Positions 1 to 5,671 of a stretch of DNA of 16,111 nucleotides are shown in pieces. Position numbers and translations under genes: made by a program. Under the pieces are notes generated by a model. The model did not search any database, had not been told where the DNA came from, and saw only the letters and a list, made by a program, of their open reading frames with translations. Position 1 is the first letter of the stretch. The number at the start of each line of letters is the position of its first letter. The stretch comes from CAYWNK01 sp047639615 (GTDB lineage Bacteria; Planctomycetota; UBA1135; GCA-002686595): assembly GCA_047639615.1 (NCBI GenBank), contig JBLIOL010000098.1, positions 1-16,111 of the forward strand. The letters run 5' to 3'.

Positions 1-600
1 GCGCTGTCCGCTTTCCTGTCCAAGTGGTTCGACAGCCATGCCTTCCAGGCCGTTACTACGGCGGACTTCCTCGAGTTCCTGGCGGCGGAGTTGCCCCAGG
101 CATCCGAGGGTATGGACCTGCACGCGTGGATTGAAGAGCCGGGCCTGCCGGACGATGCACCGCGGACGACGTCGCCGATTCTGCAGGGCGTGGACAAGCA
201 ACGTGAAGCGTTGCTCTCGGGGACTCCGGCTGCGGAGCTGGATGTCTCTGACTGGAGTACGCAGGCTTGGTTGCGCTTCCTCAAGGCCATGCCCACGGAG
301 GCTGGTAGCGCGCCAATGCCGGAGCTGGATGCTGCCTTTAGCCTGACGGCTGCAGGCAACTCCGAGATCCTGGCCGCTTGGCTCGAGCTCTCGATCCGCC
401 AGGACTACGAGCCTAGTTACGAGCGCCTGGAGCGCTTCCTCTTGGACGTGGGCCGGCGCAAATTCCTTAGCCCCCTGTATCGCGCGTTGATGGAGACCCC
501 CGCAGGGGCCGAGCGCGCGCGCTCAATCTACTCCGAGGCGCGCCCGCGTTACCACGCGGTCTCGGCTCAGACCTTGGATGGCATCGTTACCAAGGGCTGA
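1..600 (+). CDS. M1-family aminopeptidase, leukotriene A4 hydrolase-like, C-terminal part (5' truncated)
   Basis: The open frame enters from the left edge in frame 1 and ends in TGA at 598-600, giving about 199 residues. The sequence matches the helical C-terminal domain of leukotriene A4 hydrolase/aminopeptidase B type M1 zinc peptidases. It has a 'TTADFLEFL' segment, then 'DLHAWIEEPGLP' (the W-x-x-x-PGLP signature of that domain), then 'NSEILAAWLELSI' and 'GRRKFLSPLYRAL', in the same order as in the human enzyme. The catalytic domain (HExxH, GAMEN) lies outside the window, so activity cannot be verified. The family removes N-terminal amino acids from peptides. The first ATG in this stretch (position 112) is internal and not a start. 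The gene converges on the sulfatase-fold gene with no intergenic base between the stops. Confidence 0.9.
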   Translation, partial: ALSAFLSKWFDSHAFQAVTTADFLEFLAAELPQASEGMDLHAWIEEPGLPDDAPRTTSPILQGVDKQREALLSGTPAAELDVSDWSTQAWLRFLKAMPTEAGSAPMPELDAAFSLTAAGNSEILAAWLELSIRQDYEPSYERLERFLLDVGRRKFLSPLYRALMETPAGAERARSIYSEARPRYHAVSAQTLDGIVTKG

Positions 601-2058
601 TCAGTCCTCGTCGTCGTCATCCTCATCGCCGCCGGCGTACCCCATGTCGATCATGCTCTGAATGAGCTCTTCACTCATGGGCACGGGCGCTCCCGGTAGG
701 GGCGCGGCTTGCATGGCATTGAGGATAGCTTCGAGAGCTTGCGACATGCGCTCAGCGCGCTTTGGCTCGGCCGTGATTTGGGAGACTTCCTCTCCCGGGT
801 CACGGCCGAGATCATAGAGCTCGTGATTCCCGTCGGAGCTATCGATGTACTTCCAATCGTCCTGCACCAGCACACGGCGTACGCGCTTGAAGCGTTCGGC
901 CCAAGGCGAGTTCAAGTCCTTGGTGCGCGTGTAGTAGTTTTCGGAGAGCAGCGGAACTTGCGCGCGCGGGTGGTGAGCTAGAGCACGCTCGGCGGCGGCA
1001 CGGTTGTGTAGGCGTAGATGGTTCAGGGCCAATTCCGGCAGGTGGATGTGACCGATCCAATCCTCGTCGACGGCGGCCAGTTTCTGTCCGGGTGCTTTGA
1101 CCAAGAGCGGTACATGTAGGGCGCCTTGGTAGACGTCCTTCGAGTGCTCGATCAGGGCCTTCTCGCCGAGGAATTCGCCGTGGTCTGAGGTGATGATGAT
1201 CAGCGCATCTTCGAACAGGCCGCGCTCGCGCAGGGCGTCGAAGAACTCGCCTAGGCCAGCGTCCAGATTGGCGATGGCCAGGTCGTATTGGTCGATGCAC
1301 GCCTGCAGCAATTCCGGCGGCACTTGCGCGCCTTCGGTCAGGATCAAGGGTGCTACGCGCGCCAGGGCGTTGCCATAGGTGCTAGCGCTCTCGAAGCCCT
1401 CGCGCGGCCGCGTGTTGTAGGGCCGGTGCGTGTCCATGTAGTTGATGAACAGGAAGCTCGGCTGCTCGGCATCGCGCGCGTCGAGCCATTCGAGTGCGCG
1501 GCGGTTGAGATCTTCCACCGGTCCGCGCTCTTGGTCGTAGTGATCGAAGCCTTGGGAAATGCCAAAGTTCGGATCGAGGAAGGCCAGGTTCGCGACCACG
1601 GCGCCGGTGGCGTAGCCCTCGCCGCGCAGTACCTCGGCCAAGGTCACGCGCTCGGGCGCGAGCGGACCCACGTTGTTGTTGGCCTTCCAGCCCTTGCCGG
1701 CCAGAGCGCTGAGCTGCTCCATGGGCCAGGTGCGAGCGCCGTGCTCGTAGGGGTGCAGGCCCGTGAAGATGCTGGCGTGGGAGGGCAGGGTCCAGGGGGC
1801 GGCGGCCTGGGCGCGGGTGTAGCGGGTGGCCTGGGTGGCGAAGCGCTCGAGCTGGGGCGAGGTGGGCCGCTCGTAGCCGTAGAGGGCCAGGTGGTCCGCG
1901 CGCAGGGTGTCGAGGCTGATCAGGATCAGGCGCGTGCTGCGCTGGGCGTCGGCGAGATCCGAGTCGCCGGAGTCGTCGGAGTCGTCCGTGCTCCCGCCGG
2001 AGCAGGCACTAAGAACTGCCAGAGAGAGGGCGAGGAGGGGGCCACGGAGGAGTCGCAT
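601..2058 (-). CDS. Sulfatase/alkaline-phosphatase superfamily lipoprotein with Thr at the nucleophile position
   Basis: The product is 485 residues. I start at ATG 2058 because it opens a lipoprotein signal peptide with lipobox LSAC (Cys19), followed by a Ser/Asp-rich tether (about 20-40). The frame stays open to 2274, but that extension has no signal and overlaps the VWA gene. Superfamily landmarks are Asp50 in 'SLDTLRADHL' (first metal site), 'WTLPSHASIFTG' at 89-100, 'MDTH' at 208-211, 'SDHGEFLGE' at 291-299 (Asp292/His293 metal ligands) and a sulfatase-like C-terminus ('WKYIDSS...HELYDL'). FGly sulfatases have C/S-x-P-x-R; here it is Thr90-x-Pro-x-His94, so formylglycine formation is not expected. 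A Thr nucleophile, as in LtaS-type phosphotransferases, is an inference. The tail is strongly acidic (GDEDDDDED). It is probably an outer-membrane or periplasmic lipoprotein acting on a sulfate, phosphate or phosphonate ester; substrate unknown. Confidence 0.9.
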   Translation of the reverse strand: MRLLRGPLLALSLAVLSACSGGSTDDSDDSGDSDLADAQRSTRLILISLDTLRADHLALYGYERPTSPQLERFATQATRYTRAQAAAPWTLPSHASIFTGLHPYEHGARTWPMEQLSALAGKGWKANNNVGPLAPERVTLAEVLRGEGYATGAVVANLAFLDPNFGISQGFDHYDQERGPVEDLNRRALEWLDARDAEQPSFLFINYMDTHRPYNTRPREGFESASTYGNALARVAPLILTEGAQVPPELLQACIDQYDLAIANLDAGLGEFFDALRERGLFEDALIIITSDHGEFLGEKALIEHSKDVYQGALHVPLLVKAPGQKLAAVDEDWIGHIHLPELALNHLRLHNRAAAERALAHHPRAQVPLLSENYYTRTKDLNSPWAERFKRVRRVLVQDDWKYIDSSDGNHELYDLGRDPGEEVSQITAEPKRAERMSQALEAILNAMQAAPLPGAPVPMSEELIQSMIDMGYAGGDEDDDDED

Positions 2059-2161
2059 TCGAAAAGTGTAGGCAGCGGAGCGGGCCGGAACCCTAGGAAA
2101 GCGGGCTGCCGGCGTATCTCTACGCAGCTGGTGGACTACTGTTGGGCTGCTGCCCCCCGGC
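2059..2161. promoter_or_regulatory. Divergent intergenic region between the sulfatase-fold lipoprotein and VWA genes
   Basis: This 103-bp gap separates two divergently transcribed genes, so it should hold promoters for both. I see no convincing -35/-10 pair, and neither start has a Shine-Dalgarno sequence. The call rests on gene arrangement only. Confidence 0.4.
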
Positions 2162-3820
2162 ATGGCCGCGCGACTCATCATGGGAAGTCCGATACTGAAA
2201 TCAGTCCTGCGTACCCCGCATGCTTCCCTCTGGGGAGTGTGGCTTGTGCTCGTCTCCTGGGGGACATCTGCCACTGGCTTGGCGGCCAGGGCACCTCAGA
2301 TTCCAGCGCCGGTGGTCGAGCAGCCAAGCAGCCCGACTCAGGACCTGGCGGCGTGGTGGGAGCGTTTTGGTCGCAGCGAGCGCTGGTGGCCCACGGCCCG
2401 CGAGGAGTTGCGCGAGCTGCTCGATGGGGTGGAACGCGAAGCCCAGAGCAGTCCCGATGCCCTGCGCGCGGCGGGGGATGTGCTCTTGGACTTGGCCGCT
2501 CTCGAGATCGATAGCATGCCAAAGCGGTCCTTCTTTCGGGGCGGATCCAATAGTCAGCGCACGCGTCAGGGTGCTTTCAATCTGCTGCGCAAGCTGCTCG
2601 ATTCAGAGGTGCGAGAGCGCCTGGGGCGACAGCTCTCGGAGACTCTCGTGATCGCGGGTTCAAGCAGCAGTACCCGCAACGATCTTGGCCGGCGTTATGT
2701 GGCCGCCTTCCTATGCTCCATGCATCGCGAGGACTCGGGTCGCATGGCCTTGCTGCTGGTGGCACGCAATCAAGCGGACCCCATGCGACCCGCTGCGCTG
2801 ACTTTGCTCGGTGATTGGCCCGGGGATGACGTGGATCTGTTTTTGGTGCGCTTGCTGGGTCGCAAATTCGATTCGCGCGCCAAGCCGCATCCCTTCAACC
2901 TGCTGCTCGAACGGGTGCGCTCCCAGGAGCAGCCCCTCGGTACGCGCGCCTCTATCGAGCTGGTGCAGCGCATGCGGCTGATGCTGCTCTCAACGGACTG
3001 GCGCGAGGTGGCGCGGGCGGTGGAATTGTCCGTGGGCCTCAAGACCGAACGGCGCGTGCCGCTCTTGATCGACTCGCTATCTGCCTGGCAGCGGCGCATG
3101 AAGATGGGCACGGGATCGAAGCGTGTGATCGACGACATCGTGCGCGCTCTTCGGGGAATCTCCGGCCGCTCCGCCGGTACCAATCCGCACAACTGGATCA
3201 CCTGGTGGATGGCCGTGCGCGCGGGCAAGACCCCCTTGCATGCAAAGCCCACCGGCGATCGACAGGTCACTAGCAGCGGCTTCTTCGGGCTGCGCCCAGT
3301 GACCGACAAGGTGACCTTCATCATCGATATCTCCGGTTCCATGCAGGCTACCTGGCTCACGGATACGCACAGTCGTTACGTGGAAGCGGTGGAGCAGATG
3401 ATGGTGTTCTTGCAGGGCATGGGGGAGCGGGGGCAATTCAATGTGATCCTGTTCAACGACCAGCCCCTGCGCTCGACGCCGCAGCTGGTCAAGGCGCGGG
3501 CGACGACCCTCGAGCAGGCGCGCCAGTCCTTGCTCTCCAGGGAGCCCGGCGGCGGCACGAACTTGCGCTCAGCGGTGGAGCTGGCCCTGCGGCTCGATTC
3601 GAAAGGCCGGGTCGACCCCGAGCGCCTGACGGCGGACACCTTCGTGGTGCTCTGCGACGGCGAAACCCAGAGCGGCTCACGCTGGGTCAAACCGCTCTTC
3701 GATCGCATCCAAGCGGATGCGCAGCTGCGCATTCATACGGTGCTTATCGGTACCCAGGGCGACGGCACGCTGGAGGCACTGTCGAAGGCCACCGGTGGCG
3801 ACTTCGTGCGCATCGATTAG
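2162..3820 (+). CDS. Exported VWA-domain protein with helical (HEAT-like) N-terminal region
   Basis: The product is 552 residues. It starts at ATG 2162 or at the in-frame ATG 2180; neither has a Shine-Dalgarno sequence, and both precede a signal-peptide-like stretch ('SLWGVWLVLVSWGTSATGLA'). Residues about 60-365 are alpha-helical and end in 'NPHNWITWWMAVRAGK', a Trp-rich motif I associate with planctomycete HEAT-type proteins. Residues about 383-550 form a von Willebrand factor A domain with a complete MIDAS: Asp389-x-Ser391-x-Ser393 ('DISGSM'), Thr in 'GGGTNLRSA' and Asp in 'VLCDGET'. VWA domains with an intact MIDAS bind ligands through a divalent metal, usually in protein complexes. The partner is unknown. 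The gene diverges from the sulfatase-fold gene and converges on the rhomboid gene, leaving 32 bp between stops. Confidence 0.88.
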   Translation: MAARLIMGSPILKSVLRTPHASLWGVWLVLVSWGTSATGLAARAPQIPAPVVEQPSSPTQDLAAWWERFGRSERWWPTAREELRELLDGVEREAQSSPDALRAAGDVLLDLAALEIDSMPKRSFFRGGSNSQRTRQGAFNLLRKLLDSEVRERLGRQLSETLVIAGSSSSTRNDLGRRYVAAFLCSMHREDSGRMALLLVARNQADPMRPAALTLLGDWPGDDVDLFLVRLLGRKFDSRAKPHPFNLLLERVRSQEQPLGTRASIELVQRMRLMLLSTDWREVARAVELSVGLKTERRVPLLIDSLSAWQRRMKMGTGSKRVIDDIVRALRGISGRSAGTNPHNWITWWMAVRAGKTPLHAKPTGDRQVTSSGFFGLRPVTDKVTFIIDISGSMQATWLTDTHSRYVEAVEQMMVFLQGMGERGQFNVILFNDQPLRSTPQLVKARATTLEQARQSLLSREPGGGTNLRSAVELALRLDSKGRVDPERLTADTFVVLCDGETQSGSRWVKPLFDRIQADAQLRIHTVLIGTQGDGTLEALSKATGGDFVRID

Positions 3821-3852
3821 GCGGCACAGTACTGCTGTAAGATCGAGCGTCT

Positions 3853-4764
3853 CTAAGAACCGAGCGTGAGCGCCGCCACCCAAGCCGCAGCTACGAGGGC
3901 CAGTCCGAGTAGACCCGCTCGGACTTGGCCCTTGCTGCTTAGACGCGTTGGGACCTGGTAGCGGCCGAGTACGAAGCCCACCAGACCGCCGGCGATGAAA
4001 CCGAGCACGTGTGCGCCTACGTCGATGTTCTGGGGACCGGATTCGCCTCCGCCGGCGCCGAGGAAACCCAGGAGAACGGCGCCCGCGATAAGCGGTGCGG
4101 CCCGTCGCAGTTGGCGTAGACCTAGGTCACTGCGGCGCACCCACTCGTACATGCTCAGGAGTCCGAGGGTGGCGAAGACAGCCGTGGAGGCACCGATGGC
4201 GGTATGGCTCGGATCCGCAAGCCAAGCGTTGGCGTAGTTGCCGAGCATGCCGGCGATCAGGGTTGCGAGCCAGGCTAGGCCAGCGCCTAGGGTGTGGCTG
4301 GCGAGCACGCCGAAGCCGATGCCGAAAACCAGGTTGGCGGCCAAGTGCGCGATGTCCCCATGCAGGGTCAGGGCCGTGGCCGTGCGCCAAATTTCGCCGG
4401 AGCGAATGCGTGCCGCGTCGACCTTGCCCGGGTCCCACCAGTTGAGGCCGAAGAGACCTACCTGACCGATGGGATGGAAGATGGCGATCACGGCCGCGTA
4501 GACCAACGCGCCGAGCTTGCCGTTGGAGAGGATCGGCGGGGGGGCCACGCGCGGCGGCCAGTCCTTGTTCTCGACCACCAGATCACGCAGCTCATCCAGG
4601 GCCTGCTCCACGTGGATACCGGACACCATCAAGCGCCAGAGGAAGCCGTCGTAGTGCTGCCCGTGGGGGATCCCGAGGGCGACTAGGGTCAGCTCCGCAT
4701 CCCGTAGGCCACGCTTGGTGGGTGCAGCAAAGACCTCGTGGGCGGTGTTCTCGTCGGTCTCCAT
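3853..4764 (-). CDS. Rhomboid-family intramembrane serine protease with N-terminal DUF2007-like domain
   Basis: The product is 303 residues from ATG 4764 ('METDENTAHEV'). A GTG at 4788 would add eight residues; neither start has a Shine-Dalgarno sequence. Residues about 15-70 form a small alpha/beta domain ('RDAELTLVALGIPHGQHYDG' and following, ending 'ENKDWPP'). Six or more hydrophobic segments follow from about residue 80. Rhomboid motifs are present: 'WRTATA' (Trp126), 'HLAANLVFG' (His140, Asn144), the catalytic Ser in 'GASTAVFA' (Ser193) and the catalytic His in 'DVGAHVLGFIAGG' (His252). The usual GxSG is GAST here, so the residue after the nucleophile is Thr rather than Gly. Rhomboids cleave transmembrane segments of membrane proteins; the substrate is unknown. 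The gene lies 57 bp downstream of the candidate selenoprotein on the same strand and is probably co-transcribed with it. Confidence 0.92.
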   Translation of the reverse strand: METDENTAHEVFAAPTKRGLRDAELTLVALGIPHGQHYDGFLWRLMVSGIHVEQALDELRDLVVENKDWPPRVAPPPILSNGKLGALVYAAVIAIFHPIGQVGLFGLNWWDPGKVDAARIRSGEIWRTATALTLHGDIAHLAANLVFGIGFGVLASHTLGAGLAWLATLIAGMLGNYANAWLADPSHTAIGASTAVFATLGLLSMYEWVRRSDLGLRQLRRAAPLIAGAVLLGFLGAGGGESGPQNIDVGAHVLGFIAGGLVGFVLGRYQVPTRLSSKGQVRAGLLGLALVAAAWVAALTLGS

Positions 4765-4821
4765 GGCAGGCAAAGGGTGTAGGCCCACGGGCCGGGTATT
4801 CTAGTCCCCGGCGTGAACTTG

Positions 4822-5166
4822 CTAGCCCAGCCTCAGTCCACAACTGGGACAGGAGCGGGAGCCCTTGGGGATCGGGTCCATGCAGGCGGGGCAGCTATTC
4901 TCGTCGGCGTCCAGATCGATGCTGGCATCCGCGGCGGTTTGCTCCGCGGCGGACATGCCCGCGCGCTCGGCGCTGTGCAGGGCCTGGCCGGCTGCTTCCA
5001 CATCAAGGCTCGCGACCGCGAGCCAGAAGGTTGCGCCTCAGGCACTAGGGTCGGAATCGGGGGGCCGAACCACGTTCGACTGGATTCCAGCGGTGCGTAG
5101 AACTGTGGCGGCTTCTTTGAGGCGGCCCATGGGGCCCTGGAGCAAGATTGCAGACTCGGGAGACAT
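4822..5166 (-). CDS. Candidate selenoprotein: DUF2007-like domain with in-frame UGA and C-terminal zinc ribbon
   Basis: A conventional ORF search misses this gene because TGA lies in frame at 5040-5038. Reading through gives 114 residues from ATG 5166, with residue 43 encoded by UGA and the end at TAG 4824-4822. Before the UGA: 'MSPESAILLQGPMGRLKEAA', then 'TVLRTAGIQSNVVRPPDSDP' and 'SA'. After it: 'GATFWLAVASLDVEAAGQAL', then a linker and the zinc ribbon 'CPACMDPIPKGSRSCPSCG' (Cys92, 95, 106, 109; CX2C-X10-CX2C). The alpha-beta-beta-alpha pattern runs across the UGA without a break, so the two halves look like one domain similar to DUF2007 (a putative signal-transducing fold). A GGUC-loop hairpin follows the UGA. 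UGA serves as a normal stop in two neighbouring genes. The local motif would be U-G-A-T (UxxT). An upstream in-frame ATG at 5202 could add 12 residues. Alternatives are a nonsense mutation, a base error, or a separate 44-residue zinc-ribbon ORF from ATG 4956. Confidence 0.68.
5007..5024 (-). promoter_or_regulatory. SECIS-like hairpin downstream of the in-frame UGA
   Basis: On the transcribed (minus) strand the RNA reads GGCUCGC-GGUC-GCGAGCC, a perfect 7-bp stem with a GGUC tetraloop. Thirteen nucleotides separate the UGA (5040-5038) from the stem, so the loop begins 20 nt after the UGA. In known bacterial selenoprotein mRNAs such as E. coli fdhF the SelB-binding hairpin lies directly after the UGA and has a GGUC-containing loop about 18 nt away. 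The fit is close, but the bulged U of fdhF is absent. The hairpin lies inside coding sequence, as bacterial SECIS elements do. No SelB binding can be tested from sequence. Confidence 0.62.
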
Positions 5167-5286
5167 TAGGGCGCCATGGTACAGCGCGCGCGGCCCGAGC
5201 ATAGGTCGTTAGATCAGCGGTGACCCCAAGGGAGACAAGCTGTGGCCCCAAAGGAACATGTCCCTTCGCGGGAGGCTAGCGTGGGC
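5167..5286. other. Intergenic DNA upstream of the candidate selenoprotein
   Basis: This stretch lies between the candidate selenoprotein start and MITE copy 1. In the selenoprotein frame TAA at about 5211-5209 precedes the alternative ATG 5202, limiting any N-terminal extension. I see no clear promoter boxes. One weak imperfect inverted repeat lies near 5229-5269 (AAGGGAGA facing TGTCCCTT). Confidence 0.4.
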
Positions 5287-5471
5287 CTAGGAGCGTGTCG
5301 CACAGAGCTAACTTCGCGAGCCACGCCAACTTCGCGAGCCACGCGCCCTAATCCGCGATGCTGCGTTGCACCAAACCCCAGGTAGCTACGGTTAAGAGGG
5401 TCTTGGCGCGCCTTGCCTCGCGAAAAATGGCACATGCCTCGCAAACTCGGCTATGCGCGACACGCTCCTAG
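5287..5471. mobile_element. MITE-like element, copy 1 (185 bp, terminal inverted repeats, CTAG ends)
   Basis: This element runs from CTAG to CTAG and has a near-identical second copy at 12304-12488 of exactly the same length, with about seven substitutions and no indels. The termini are inverted repeats: both ends read CTAGGAGCGTGTCGC inward perfectly. Using the second copy's left end, the inverted similarity extends to about 39 bp with roughly six mismatches. Inside the left arm is a tandem pair of AACTTCGCGAGCCACG. There is no coding capacity, so it must be moved in trans. CTAG at each boundary fits target preference or duplication (TA or CTAG), as known for some IS630- and IS5-type elements; the family assignment is inference. 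Confidence 0.82.
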
Positions 5472-5620
5472 CAGGCCGCTTGAAGAACAGCGGCCCAGCG
5501 ATTGGTTTCCACGGATCGTCTGGCAAGGCGACAGGTTCCCCCCATAGTGGTGGCTATTTGGGGGGTCTGGCAACGCAGCCAGGCGCTTCGTGGGAGCCGA
5601 GCGACAAGTCGCTGTTTTTT
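5472..5620 (+). ncRNA. Hairpin-rich segment ending in a terminator: candidate small RNA or structured leader
   Basis: This non-coding stretch upstream of the HEAT-repeat gene has successive potential hairpins on the plus strand. They are GGCCGCT/AGCGGCC at 5474-5495 (loop TGAAGAAC), CCCCCCATAG/CTATTTGGGGGG at 5538-5565 (loop TGGTGG, 2-nt bulge), CTGG/CCAG near 5567-5582, and an intrinsic terminator at 5600-5620. That order suits a small RNA transcribed rightward or a terminator-controlled leader of the HEAT gene. I could not match it to a riboswitch class I know. It could be simple spacer DNA with chance structure. Confidence 0.35.
5600..5620 (+). terminator. Rho-independent terminator upstream of the HEAT-repeat gene
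   Basis: AGCGA-CAAG-TCGCT forms a 5-bp stem with a tetraloop (6 bp if the closing C-G pair forms). It is followed by G and six consecutive T on the plus strand. It lies 51 bp before the HEAT-gene ATG and downstream of no annotated plus-strand gene, so it may end a short upstream transcript or act as an attenuator. Confidence 0.6.
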
Positions 5621-5671
5621 AAGCGGGCTGCTAGAGGAGGCGCTGGCACGCCCCTTGTAAGGAAACACGAC

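Noticed and set aside
598..603. UGA reassigned to an amino acid genome-wide (code 4 or 25)
   Set aside because: Two well-aligned genes here end in TGA at their expected C-termini, so UGA is a normal stop.
2059..2274. N-terminal extension of the sulfatase-fold lipoprotein from ATG 2274
   Set aside because: It would put 72 unrelated residues before a good lipoprotein signal and overlap the divergent VWA gene start.
1288..2514. Long plus-strand ORF (408 codons)
   Set aside because: It is the antisense shadow of the sulfatase-fold gene, with Gly/Val/Ala-rich sequence and no recognisable domain; the minus-strand product has clear superfamily motifs.
3821..3852. Terminator between the VWA and rhomboid genes
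   Set aside because: Only a weak ACAG/CTGT hairpin with no T-tract; not enough to call.
4822..4956. Separate 44-residue zinc-ribbon gene starting at ATG 4956
   Set aside because: Possible, but it leaves unexplained the uninterrupted domain spanning the UGA and the SECIS-like hairpin. It is kept as the main alternative to read-through.
5453..5671. Upstream start of the HEAT protein at 5453
   Set aside because: It would begin inside the MITE and run through the terminator hairpin; ATG 5672 has a Shine-Dalgarno and a signal peptide.
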